A stretch of DNA of 64,000 nt from Codonopsis lanceolata (taxonomy: Eukaryota > Streptophyta > Magnoliopsida > Asterales > Campanulaceae): contig CM028383.1 in the NCBI GenBank assembly GCA_013146195.2, positions 12,279,311 through 12,343,310 of the forward strand, written 5' to 3'. The notes under the pieces were generated by a model, which saw only the letters and a list, made by a program, of their open reading frames with translations, searched no databases and was not told the DNA's origin. The position numbers were made by a program, and so were the translations under genes. Positions 35,823 through 48,187 of this stretch are shown here, piece after piece (positions within the stretch are counted from its first letter, which is position 1; each line of letters opens with the position of its first letter).

Positions 35823-38800
35823 TGTGACGACCCGACCCGGATCCCAAAACGAGATACCAAGGTTGTGCCATCAGGACAAGCTAAGAGACATACAAGCACC
35901 TGCTAAGCATAATGGTGCGAGTCAGAAGATGAGCCATCAAGCTCGAAACAGAAAGGTAAAGCCATAACGGCGAATTGAACCAACAAAAACTAAAACCTGC
36001 GGAAGCAAAAACAAAATGGGACCCGAGCTAACAAGCTCTGAAATAAAAACAACCAAAGAGATAGTAAATCTCTCGGCCCAAAAATTCGACGCACGTGACG
36101 CAACATTAGACACGCGCAACTAACCATCGGCAATCGAAAGGTCGGAACCTAACAAAATCCCAACATGATAAACACCACTCAACGGCTACAACATGCCGGA
36201 GGGACAATTCAACTACAACAATATAATATCCAATGCTAAACCTCCAACCAAGATCTCGCGACTAAAAATGTTGGAGATAGAAACAACAATAACTCAATAC
36301 TAGAATAAACGAGCCACAATTGCTCGAAATGACAACAGAAATAACTTCTAAAGATACAATAGCTCGGCTATACTAGACGGCTCCCAAATACATAACAATA
36401 GTATACAATTATAATCTACCCAAGTAAAGTCTACATAACTTTACATCTGTGTCTCACAAATAAATAACAACAATAATATTAAATAACTCCAAGCTTATAG
36501 CCGGAAGACCAACTGCTAGAAATCGCTATCCGAAGTCGCCGTGCGTACTAACGGGATCACTGCACACACTAGGGAAAAACAACCACACGGAGTGAGTCAT
36601 AATGACCCAGTAAGTTACTAAATGCAACTTCATGGCATATTATGTCATGGCATGGCATAATGCTCAAGCATATATAAGAATCATGGTATCATACTAGTAT
36701 ACCAACAATAAACATGCACGTAATAACCAAAGCACATAATCCCACGTAAACCACATAGCATAATATCTTTTATATAAATGCTCATAAATAACCATGTGTA
36801 ACAAGAAACGTAACTCGAACCGTTACAACCAAATCCGGGTCTAACACCCAACCAAACATACCATAGGATCCATCTTCAAACCAAAATCCGGGTTCAATAC
36901 CCAACCAATCATACCCTGGGGTTTCGTCCCCAAATAATCACAACTCATCAGTTTTCCTTTAATGAGTACTCGTTACATTCATCTAGTCTCCGGATGAGAA
37001 ATGGGAGCTCGAAATTAGGCTAGATGGCTCTATCTCGAGACCACATCCCACTATTGGCCAAATAGTGAGGAGAAAGGGAACCAATGCAACGATTCATAGC
37101 GATTGTTTCCAAAGACTATGAATCGTCCCATTGCCAACACTACGACCAAACCCGCCAGCTGGACTTAAACCAAAATGATCAAGTAGATGTTTATTTGCAT
37201 AAACCAATGAGACCAAGTTCATTAATATCGGGCTCATTAAATCTTGTAGGACATAATGCTCTACAATATCTCATAAACCATGCACATATTTGCATATAAA
37301 CAAGTAGGACATAATGCTCTACGAAATCTCATGAACAATGCATATATTTGCATATGACCAACATGTTCAACTAACTTACAAGTTACAAGTTTAGTTCAAG
37401 AACCACATATTGAGGTACTCATTATTCCTCAAGTCATCACCCAAATCAAAGATAGCATATAAGCTTAATAAATCATAATGTGAGGTCTACAATAATCCTC
37501 AACTCAAAATCAAACCAAAGACTACTACGTTAGTCTAAGAATATCCACAACTCAAGACTTAATATTTTAGTCTTTATTTTAAGTATACCAGACTCAATCA
37601 TAGTCCTAATCGTCGTATATAATTGACATCTCCAATTCCATACTCAAGAACATCATGACTACTCCGTAGTCACTTTCTCACAAGTGCTTTTCTATGCACG
37701 CAACCAAAATCCTTAAGGAGATAATTATTTCTTAATCTTCTCTTAATTATACTCATGACCATACGTTGGTCTCAAATGTCCCGTGCTCTAACAAGCATGC
37801 TCAAAACATATTTCTAATAAGTCTCCATAACATGAATGTCTCATTTGGACACAAGCCCCAAAACCCGGTGTGCACAATTATAACCAAACAAAACCCAAAC
37901 ATTGTAGGGTTTCAACCCAAGGCTCGTTATCATTTTATTGGCCTTATAATGACTCCATTGAGTCTTAATACTACATTTCATTCTTTTTGTGTTTAATAAA
38001 TCCACACTTTAATATTTCATTAAAGTGTACAACAAAATCCCAATATTCATTCGGGCTTGATTCCCAAGCCTAAAAATTCATAAAGTTCATCATAATCATA
38101 ATTCCATTTAAAGTTTGGAGACTATGCATTTCACAACATTAATCAAACGAAATCCAATCGTTGTAGGATTTCAACCCAAGTTCGTTAAGCACGTTATCAA
38201 ACTTATAATGACTCCGTTGAGTCTAATGTACACTTTCCAAAAATTAGGGCATAGAAGCTTGGGCTACAATACCCTCCCCATGTTCATAAATAACATCAAT
38301 CACCATATTCCCAAGTTCATTAAACTCACATAATCCCCACAAAACACTTAACAAGGCAACATAGGGCAATTTCACATTTTTGTGCATAAACCCATTTAGG
38401 TCACCTCACCAATCATGCCTACCAAACATGAACAAATCACATAAAATGGATTAATATATTATACTACACATGTATATTATACTAATCAAGGTTTTAATCA
38501 TATTCATCCAAGCCAAATCATCAATTGGGCATATACCCTTCCAAGTAACTTTACCAATCATGCTCACAACACATGAATAAATCACATAACAAGGATGAAT
38601 AGGCTATTCTACACATTAATAACATGCTAATCAAGGTCCCAAGTAGGTTCATCCAAACAAAATTTCTATTTAGAAATCTAGGGTTCATGGTATCTCTAGA
38701 AAAGCCCTAAAAATGCACCCATTGACCTCACATAGCACAAAGGTTGTTTTCCCTAGGGTCAATGGGGGCAAAAACAAAGAGAAATAGGTGTAGTAACTTA

Positions 38801-39985
38801 CCTCAAATCAGCCCCTTCAAGCAAGCAAAACGAAATTCTAATTGGTGGAAGTTGTTGTCTTCAACCTCCTCTTCAATTCCATGGCTTGGTTTGGGAAATG
38901 AAGCTCTCAAGCTTTGGAATCCATGGATGGACCTTCAAGAACCCTAGAAGACTCTCTCTCTAGCTCTCAAGAAGCTCTATCCCGTTTTTTGAAGTCAATG
39001 GCTGAATATGAGGTGTTAGACTTTGAGTTTGTGGTCTAAAATGGTTAGGGAATAAGTGGGTGATGTGTCTAAATGTTGTGGGGGTTCCTCCTTAATTAAA
39101 CCCACTAATCAAACCTAAATTAACTCCCCTCACATGTTAAGGCATCATTAGGACTAAGTATGGGTGTTAGGAGGGGTTTAGAGGGGGTTTAATGAGGGTA
39201 GAATAGGAAATGAACATAAAAAATCAAAGCAGCAACCCAGCTGCTCGCTGCTATAGTGCGCTGCTACAGTAACCGCGCTGCGCGCGTCCAACTTGTGATG
39301 GCTCCAGTTTGAACACCGTTCGACGAAACAACGCGATTTCTTCTCCTGCTATTCTGTAAATGTCCTATGTAGAAGCCTTAAAAACCCCAAACCAAATAAA
39401 ATTTTTCTCTAGGGTTCCTCAATCGAAACAATTCAGACGCGTGCCAAAATCGGTCCGTAATTTGCTATACAACGGACGAAATTACGTAGGATAACCCACG
39501 ATCGAAACAACGAACGAACAAGCATACATACTTGTTTTAAAACATGTTAGAAGCCTAATGAAGTTTCACAAACACATACCCAAGGTCAAACCAAATTTAA
39601 GTGCGACCAAAGTACCAAAGGCGATACGTTAAAGATATGCGAATCGCGAAATCAAACATATGACGACGACTATACTTTGAACGTCGTGACCACATGTAAA
39701 CTTTATAAACATGATTATAAGGATATAAAATTTATTCAAACAAGTACACGAAGACCTAGGATATCTCAAAGACCATAAACAATAATTAAGGAAGACAACA
39801 CTCTACCGAGTCGAGTTCCCAACAATGCTAAATCGCGCAATAGAGACTCTAACACGCTAACGAGCGTAAATCTCGAACATCCCAAGGGTATCGGCCTTAC
39901 CATAGCCTACCCAAGCATAAGAAGTCTTCCACGTTAAGGCTTATCATATTGGCCAGACGATCACGTAAAGTTCCGGAGCGTTACA
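35823..39985 (-). mobile_element. Solo LTR of a Tekay-type element, minus sense
   Basis: 4,163 bp between TGTGACGACCC and GCGTTACA, flanked by a perfect duplication GATTG (35818-35822 and 39986-39990). Deleting it restores the protease phrase ILGMD-WL of the host element, which proves the boundaries. In its own sense it starts TGTAACGCTCCGG and ends GGGTCGTCACA. No primer site, coding or purine tract is inside. Scattered short ORFs are noise. Its middle shares phrases such as GTAAGTTACTAAATGCAACTTCATGGCAT with the other Tekay LTRs. Confidence 0.85.
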
Positions 39986-42809
39986 GATTGGCTTTGTGTT
40001 TACCATGCTTTAGTAGATTGCCGTTGCAAGAGGGTTACTTTTGCCATGCCCGGTATTCCGGAATTTGTGTTTACGGGTGATCATGCTTTGAATGGTATAC
40101 ATGTTATTTCTGCTTTGCGGGATAGGAAACTTCTATCTCAGGGGTGTACGGGGTATATTGCTTGTGTGCTTGATACTAGCATGTCTACTGTTAATATAGA
40201 AGATGTACCGGTAGTTAATGGATTTCCGGATGTCTTTTCTACCGATTATGCATTACCTCCCGACCGAGAGTTAGAGTTTTGCATTGAGGTTTTGCCAGGG
40301 ACTTCACCTATCTCTAGAGCACCTTATAGGATGGCTCCAGCTGAGTTGAGAGAGTTGAAGGAGCGATTGCGAGAACCGGCCTTTGGATAGGGAGTTTATT
40401 AAACCGAGTGTTTCTCCGTGGGGTGCACCGGTGTTGTTTGGGAAGAAGAAGGATGGTAGTTTGCAGTTGTGCATTGACTATCGTCAGTTGAACCAGGTTA
40501 CTATAAAAAATAAGTATCCCTTACCTCACATTGATGATCTCTTTGATCAGCTTCAGGGGTCTATTATGTATTCCAAGTTAGACTTGAGGAATGGTTACCA
40601 GCAGTTGAGGGTTCGGGCGGAGGATGTCCCGAAGACAGCCTTTCGTACGCGTTATGGCCATTATGAGTTTGTTGTGATGTCGTTTGGTTTGACAAACGTG
40701 CCTGCCGTTTTCATGGACTTGATGAATAGGGTGTTTCATGAGTACCTTGATTGTTTTGTAGTGGTGTTCATTGATGATATCCTCGTGTACTCGAAGTCAC
40801 GAGAGGAGCATGAAAATCATTTGAGAGAAGTTCTTTCTGTGTTGCATAAGAAACAGCTTTTTCCTAAGTTTAGCAAGTGTGCATTTTGTCTAGAACAAGT
40901 TGCTTTTCTTGGGCATGTTGTGTCTAGTGATGGTATTGCGGTGGATCCATCAAAGGTGGAGGCTGTTACCAAGTGGAAGACTCCTAGTACGGTGACCGAA
41001 GCTCGTAGTTTCTTGGGCTTGGCGGGTTATTACCGTAGGTTTATTGAGGGATTTTCCAAGATTGCTACTCCTATGACCTATCTTACTCAGAAGAAGTCTG
41101 CTTTTATTTGGAGTGACAAGTGCGAGGCTAGTTTTCAGGAATTGAAGAGGAGATTGACTACAGCTCTTGTATTGGCATTGCCTAGTGGTTGTGATAACTT
41201 CGTGGTTTATAGTGATGCTTCTTTAGAAGGTTTGGGTTGTGTAGTTATGCAGAACGGGAAGGTTATTGCCTATGCTTTTAGGAAGTTGTCACCATATGAG
41301 CAGAATTATCCGACTCATGATCTTGAGTTAGCAGCTATTATCTTTGCGCTTCACAAGTGGAAACACTACCTTTATGGAGCTAAGTTTGAGGTGTATACAG
41401 ATCATAAGAGTCTGAATTACCTTTTCTCACAAAAGGAGTTGAATATGAGACAAAGGCGATGGATGGAAAAGCTTAAGGATCATGATTGTACTATCTTATA
41501 CCATCCGGGGAAAGCGAATGTAGTTGCGGATGCGTTGAGTAGGAGATCCTACATGTCATGTTTGATGATGAGGGAATGGAAGATGCTTGAGGATGTCCGT
41601 GAGTGGAGTGCTGTTGTGAGTGAGCATAGTGTTCTCTTCGCTAGTGTTCGTGCTACACCAGTGTTATTTGGGTTGATCAAGGAAGCTCAAGCTACTGATC
41701 CGGATTTGAGGAAGATTATCGATGGATTGGGTGAGAATAATACACCTGAGTTCGCGATAAATAGTGATGAGATCTTGACATTTCAGAATAGGGTTTGCGT
41801 TCCTTCTTCCGATGGAGTGAAACGTATGGTTCTTGATGAGGCTTACAAGGCCAAGTATATGATACATCCGGGTAGTACTAAGATGTACCGTGACTTGAAG
41901 AGGCAGTTTTGGTGCAATGGTATAAAGAGGGAGATAGCAGATTATGTTTCAAGATGTTTGACGTGTCAACAGGTTAGGGCTGAGCACCAGAGACCTGGCG
42001 GTTTGCTTCAGCCGCTTGAGATTCCGGAGTGGAAGTGGGAGCATATTACCATGGATTTTGTTACAGGCTTGCCACGTACTCGTAGAGGCTTTGATGCAGT
42101 TTGGATTGTCGTTGATAGGTTGACTAAATCTTCTCATTTTATTCCTATTGCGATTTCTTATAGTTTGAGTCAGTTGGCAGTGTTGTACATTCAGGAGATT
42201 GTGAGATTACATGGTGTACCGGTTAGCATTGTGTCAGATAGAGACCCCATATTTACTTCGAGGTTTTGGCATTCTTTGCGGGGAGGCTTTAGATGCAGTT
42301 GAACTTGATCTTGCTTTTCACCTGATCGGATGGTCGATCGAGAGGTTGATACAGATTTTAGAGGAAATGTTACGTGCGTGTGCTATGGGTTTCAAGGGTA
42401 GTTGGGATTCATATCTACCGTTGGCTGAGTTTGCGTATAATAACAGTTATCAATCGAGCATTGAGATGGCGCCGTATGAGGCTTTGTATGGGCGTAAGTG
42501 TCGATCACCAATTTGCTGGGATGAGGTTGGTGAGGCTAAGTTATGGGGTTCGGAGATGGTACAACAGTCGGCTGAGAGCGTGAAACTGATTAGAGACAGA
42601 TTGCTTACAGCTCAGAGTAGACAGAAAAGCTACGCAGACAACCGGAGAAGTGATCTTGAGTTTCAGGTTGGTGACTATGTGTTCTTGAAGGTATCGCCCT
42701 GGCGGCGGTACTAAGCGGTTTGGGAAGAAAGGGAAACTTTCACCAAGGTTTATTGGTCCGTTTGAGATCTTAAAGCGGATTGGATCTTTGGCTTATCGAC
42801 TTGCGTTGC
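39986..42809 (+). pseudogene. Tekay pol: protease end, RT, RNase H, integrase; frameshifted and truncated
   Basis: Protease end WLCVYHALVDC is followed by the linker and PYRMAPAELRELKERL. A frameshift at about 40377 leads into a 639-codon frame (40383-42302) with FIKPSVSPWGAPVLF, CIDYRQLNQVTIKNKYPL, VVFIDDILVYS, RNase H (VVYSDASLEGLGCVV, YTDHKSLNYLF, ADALSRR) and integrase HHCC (HPGSTKMYRDLK, CLTCQQV) and core (ITMDFVTGLP, VSDRDPIFTSRFW). A second frameshift follows RFWHSL. The integrase Glu region, AEFAYNNSYQSSI and RKSYADNRRSDLEF continue to GSLAYRLAL, where a foreign LTR starts at 42810. No chromodomain remains in the window. Confidence 0.9.
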
Positions 42810-45376
42810 TGTGAGGTTACCGGGGTGTGACCCGCGCACCGCGCGCCCTTGGATAGGGGCGCGCGTACGTGCGGATGCGGGACACCAGTGCTCTCGTTCC
42901 ACCCTCCCTTGTTTAGGGGAAGACGAAATCAAAAGTGCGAGAGGAGTGCTGTCTATGTTAGCATGTTGGAATGTGCCTCGGTTGCCTTTAGTGGATTTTG
43001 TATCCAATATGGGAACTTATGGTTTCCTGCATCAAGTTATCCCTTTTTTAGGGGATACCAGGTTATGGGAATGCATTACCCTTTCATTCCCATTTTCCTT
43101 TTTTTAGGGGAAGACGGAAAAGTGCAAAAAATGATATTGCGACGCCCCCACTATGGATTTTATTAAAAATAGCCTTATGGCCCATTTCAGATCACTATGG
43201 GAGCTTTGGGTTTCCCGCATCAAGTTATCCATTTTTTAGGGGATATCAGGATATGGGAATACATCACCCTTCTATTCCCATTTCTCCCTTTTTTAGGGGA
43301 GAACGGGAAAGTGCAAAGAAGGAGTGTTGCGAGGCCCCACTGGATCTGAAAGTTTTAGAGTCGCCATCTTTATTTTAAGGCAAAATAAAGCAAAACAAAT
43401 AAAAAGAGAAAAATAAACCACAGAAAAAGAAAACGGGTTCGGAGGCGAAGTTTTGAGTTGGGAAGGTGCTAGGCACCCAACTCACCCTTTCGGTCTCAAA
43501 AGAAGTTTTTGGCTGAAGTATGCTTTTTGTTATATTTATTTAGCAAATAAATAAAGTATTAAAAGACAGGAAATTAAAACAGATACATCCGTGGCTACAT
43601 TATTTACGGACTCGCAGTCATTTCCTTACAATAATTACAAATGTACTTAAAAATATTTTGCCATTATAACGGCTCTTTTACATATTATTTCCAATTCTGA
43701 TCCGGGCAAAACAACGGCTTATATTGACTACATTGTGCCGGATTTAAATAACAATTTTAAAAATAATAAATAGACAGAAAAGTAAATAAAATAAAATAAA
43801 TAACGCCCTTAAAGAATTTACCTTTTAGAGCGGTAGTGTGCTCGCTCTATCCTTCAGGGAGAGGGAGACTTTTTTTTTTTTTTTTGTTGTGTGGTTGTTG
43901 TTTTAATTTGGGCAGAGTGACTGCTTATTTCGGAAGGTTTTGGCTTGTCTACTCGGGGAGAGTGACAGCTTATTTTGGTAGGTTTTGGCCTTTTTGGTTG
44001 GGCGGAATAACGGCTTAGTTTTTTGGTTTTTCAGCACATTACTCGGGCAGAGTAACGACTTACTTTGGGTTTTTGGGCCAAGGAAGTAAGGTGGATACCT
44101 AACAACTAGGCTAGGGATCACTTATAACCTGTGGATATTTATTTTGGTGGAGTTTGGACGGGGTTTGGAGACTTTTAGGGGCTTCGATCACCTATCTCAC
44201 ACCACTCGTACTAATATTTCGACAGAGTAACAGAGCTTCGTCGCGATTTTTATCGCGAACCTTGAGCAACTGAAATGAGGAGTCGGGGTCTCTTATTTAT
44301 AGTCGAAGTGTGGCGACCCGACCCGGGCCCGAGGTGGAACTGCGGGTCGGACCGCCCAAATAGGGGGAAAACAAGTGGACAATAAACATGCAAGGACTCA
44401 ATTTAATAAAACGACGTGACGCAACATTAGAGACGTAGCACGCCTCGGCCCTAAAGGCCGGTATTTTAAAACTTTTCGAACCTGATAAAGCAGTTAAGCA
44501 ATTAAACCAAGTCATCGGCGACACTACATGCCGGAACCCAAGCTAACAGTTTATGGACAAGAATTAGATAAGAGCTAATAGAATGCTCAGCGGAAGACTT
44601 ATACGTAGTGAACTATTAAACAGGATAACCAAAGCTCGGCTTACACGATGCCGGCATAAAGGGGTTACAAGTACTACAAGAGTTAACTACAAGTAGCTAT
44701 ATAAAGCATCAAGATCAAGTTCTATACAAATTCCCAAGCATAGTCTAATTGACTTGCTTTAACCCATCGTCCTTGCAAAATAACAAAAGAAATGAGGAGG
44801 ACATCTAGACCACCTCTTCAAACTGCAACGGCAGACAAAAGGAGGAACAACGCACGAACACCGCAATCCTCAACGAGAAGAACCTGTCTTGCTAGGATCT
44901 AAAGCAGTAAAGGGGAATGGGTAAGTCATAAAGACTTGTAAGCTATCAATCATGCATGTCATGGCAATATGCAACATACAAGGCAAGATATCGTCACATA
45001 AGCATAGAGATCATATATCCAAGATGCACATTGTTTCACATAGGTGCACGAAATTAAATCACATAGGATAAGGATATATGGAGAGCCGGGCCGCTTCGTA
45101 GTTCCTGCATAGAAGCGTTATCTGGAGTGTGCATGTGTCGGATGTGTGTAAGTACATCGACCTTCCGAGGAGATGCCCGGGATAGACACCAATGATGCTC
45201 GTATTGATTACAGCAAGGGAGCTACTTCCCCACTGTGGCCACAGTGGAGGCGTGTGTGAACAAGGACAGGATGCCAGCTGGACTCATGCAAATGCCAAGT
45301 AGTGTCTACTTAACAAATTCTCAAGTAGGGAACAAGGTCGACAAGAGCGATCTCGTTCATGACAAGTAAATATTCT

Positions 45377-45624
45377 CATCAATAATCAAGCAGGATTGAG
45401 TTCGACAAGAGCGAACTCAACATGTCAAATAGGTATTCCATTACATGACATCAAGAATCAAGCACGATAATCAATCCAATTCTCAAGAGTCTAGAATTAT
45501 CATCAATAATCAAGCAGGAATGAGTTCGACAAGAGCGAACTCAACATGTCAAATAGGTATTCTATTACATGACATCAAGAATCAAGCAAGGTAATCAATC
45601 CAAATCTCAAGAGTCTAGAATTAT
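45377..45624. repeat. 124-bp tandem duplication in the solo LTR
   Basis: Two copies, each starting CATCAATAATCAAGCAGG and containing GTTCGACAAGAGCGAACTC, itself an inverted word around ACAAG. Confidence 0.85.
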
Positions 45625-45891
45625 CATTCTTAGAGAAACGTGTTTAGAACGTCGTAGGGATTGATCATTGAGCCGGTATTGTTCAATGGCTCACTTAAGT
45701 TTGACTCCGATGAGTCGTCTCTAACAATTCATCCAAGAGAGTTAAGATGCTAAATGCATCCAAAACCCTTTTCTAAGTTCTCGTATCGAGTAACTAGGCC
45801 GTTAATCCACTTAACAACCATAGTCAAGAATTATCATAAGTTCAACATTTCATAATTCAAGGGAACTTTAGAATCATTATTTCAAAAGTTA

Positions 45892-46265
45892 TCAAAAGCC
45901 AATAGTCCAAGAACATTAGTTACTCCTAGGAAGACATAGATCACATTTGATTCTAAGCATAGGACCCAATCAATAGGATGAACAATCCATAGCATGTGAA
46001 ACCCTAGAATTCATAATCTCCAAGAGTTGTCAAAAGTCATTAGTCCAAGAACATTAGTTGTTCCTAAGGAGGCATAGAACATAGTTAATTCTAGGCATAG
46101 GACTCAATCAATAGGATGAACAATCTGTAGTATGTGAAACCCTAGAAATCATCATCTCCAAGAGTTATCAAAAGTCATTGGTCCAAGAACAATAGTTGTT
46201 CCTAAGGAGGCATAGAACATATTTACTTCTAGGCATAGGACCAAAAGATCAAGATGAGCATATCA
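45892..46265. repeat. 138-bp tandem repeat, about 2.7 copies
   Basis: Units start at 45892, 46030 and 46168 with TCAAAAGYCA and contain GTCCAAGAAC and CATAGGAC. Copies two and three are more alike than the first. Confidence 0.85.
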
Positions 46266-48187
46266 TTAAAAATCCTTACAAGCTCAATTCATCAAGAAGC
46301 ATGGCATGGACATGGTAGGAGCATGGGAAACATGAGAAGAGGGGGACATGGCAAGACTAACATACTTCCTAAGGGGAATCAATAGCTTACCTTACACCCA
46401 AGAAAAAGATGGAATGAGCACAAATTATTCGGATGGAAACGTGCTCCTCGACGATAGCTTCACTTCGGTGGTCTCGGTTTGGCAATCGAAGGTCGGGAGC
46501 TCGATCTATGGAAGAAACACACACTAGTCTCACCTTTCTCTACACACACAAGGCTTGGAGAAGAGAGAGAAGAAGATGATCTGAAAATGGAGGTTTTACT
46601 TTGATCAAAAACAATGGGAGGCTTTTATATTTATGCATGAAGTGGGTGGAATTCCACTTGTCACAAGGAGAAGGGTGGCCAAATCCACTTGTCAAGAGGA
46701 GAGGGATCAAGGTTAGTGTTAATCTAACTTGATTAGGGTCTAATAGGGAGGTTTAAGAGAGGTTTAGAAAAGGTTTGGATAGGAGGTTTGAGTGTAAAAG
46801 TCGAACAACATCAAAACAGGGGAAAAATCCCGTAAACAGCTCTCAGAAGATGAGGCGGGCGCCTCACAAGAAGCCGCGGGCGCCTGGAAGCTGAGGCTGG
46901 AAGCTGAAATTGAAATGCTCCCAGAAGTTGAGGCGGGCGCCTCACTAAAGTCGAGGCGGGCGCCTGGAATGCTGCAGCTAAGTTCATGACCATTCTTTTG
47001 AAAAGTTACTGGACAGTCAATCTTGTAAAATCGACCATAAATCTCTCACAACTCCAAATGAGGTGATTCTTGATTTTTCTGAAACTAGACTCATTAAAAT
47101 ATATTTTAGAATTTTAAATTACTCCATTTGGACTTATATTGATCAAGATATGGTTACTACAAGTTCAAGTACAGAAGTTGTTTTCCTGAAAACTGAATTC
47201 TGGCACAGCCGTAAGTCAAGAGCTAATTGAGGTACTTAGACACCTTGGAAAATTACCAAATTTTACAGAGAGTATCCTAACATATGTAGGTAAAACATAC
47301 TAAATTTTTAGAAAATTATATTCATTGGATTAGTACCAGAATTTTCCCGAAGTTTGCCCAAAAACATGACTGGTCTGTGAAGGAATAAATTGGTCATCTC
47401 ATAACCAAATGTAACAAGTCTATGAACAATGATTGCAAGAATGATAAATACTAGTACACTTGGTCTAGAACTCAAATGAACTTCTCACAAGTTTAAAACA
47501 CAAACAATACGAGCAACAAGGAAGTCGCTAAGGCCAAAACAAAGCAAGAAAGTTTCTAAACTTCCAATCAAGCTTACTATGATCAAGGTGAACGTTCTAG
47601 GTCATCTATGAAAGACAATAGAACTCTAACAAGTCTTGGTTGATTTCTAAACATGCTAAGGCAAACACTCAAAGCACAACGGCAAGGCAAGCAATGCATA
47701 GAAGGTATTCAAGCAACTAGGCACGTAATACTCTAATGTGAGCATGACATGGACAAATAGAAGTATCTAACATGTTAAGGCATAATACAAACATGTTATT
47801 AAGGTATAAAACAAGTAATGGGTTTGGGTTCTCACACGAAGAGTGGGGATTCATCCGGTATTCTCTCAATTCTTCAGCCGGCATCATTGAGTTGCACACT
47901 GAGCTCCAAGTTTTGTACTTTGCGTTAACTGAAGAGAGCTACAGTGAAAGTCTTTGTGCGGCCAATTGGCCCTCCTGGCGCGGCACCGGCAGAAGCTTCA
48001 GGCGACACCCAGTCCACTATTCAACTTTCATTTTGACACTTTCACCCCTCGCAATTTACTGTTTTACGCATCCTGCTTTGCTTTTCGCATTTTTAACTCC
48101 TGTAACTTGACATTTGTTAAGTTTTAACAGTTCTTGATATCTTATGTCAGAGTCACATACCAGGGGTACGAAATTGGGGTGTCTACA

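Larger units (their letters stand above)
30884..42809 (+). mobile_element. Ty3/gypsy Tekay element, plus strand, interrupted twice
   Basis: 5' LTR (30884-34135), primer site (34140-34151), gag-protease (34249-35822), a solo LTR insertion (35823-39985), then protease end, RT, RNase H and integrase (39986-42809), where a Tat-type element begins. Gag begins MVETRHGTNT. RT reads FIDDILVYS. Its own 3' LTR is not in the window and should lie right of the Tat element. It inserted into the Athila integrase after AATGG (30879-30883); finding AATGG at its far end would confirm this. Confidence 0.85.
44309..47836 (-). mobile_element. Solo LTR, same family as the LTR at 30884, minus sense
   Basis: 3,528 bp between TGTGGCGACCC and GGGTTCTCACA, flanked by a perfect duplication CGAAG (44304-44308 and 47837-47841). 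In reverse it aligns along most of its length with the LTR at 30884-34135. No internal retrotransposon sequence. It inserted into the Tat 3' LTR and then lost its body by LTR recombination. Confidence 0.85.
42810..48187 (-). repeat. 3' LTR of the Tat element, split by a solo LTR
   Basis: Plus-strand ends TGTGAGGTT and GTCTACA. About 1.85 kb after removal of 44304-47836. The GAGTCGCC and GCTAGGCACCC words near 43360-43480 are of a type I associate with Tat/Ogre LTRs. It has internal tandem repeats: a unit of about 188 bp (42895-43330, over two copies, marked by CATCAAGTTATCC and TTTTTTAGGGGA) and a degenerate unit of about 55 bp (43908-44070). The left boundary is inferred from where the Tekay coding stops; the right from the adjoining purine tract (minus-strand GTTGAGGGGCTC, 48188-48200). 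Confidence 0.55.

Noticed and set aside
42811..43166. Plus-strand ORFs just after the Tekay break
   Set aside because: They lie in the Tat LTR tandem repeat and have no homology that I recognise.
45377..46265. CRISPR-like direct repeats
   Set aside because: Units of 124 and 138 bp are head-to-tail duplications in an LTR without spacers.
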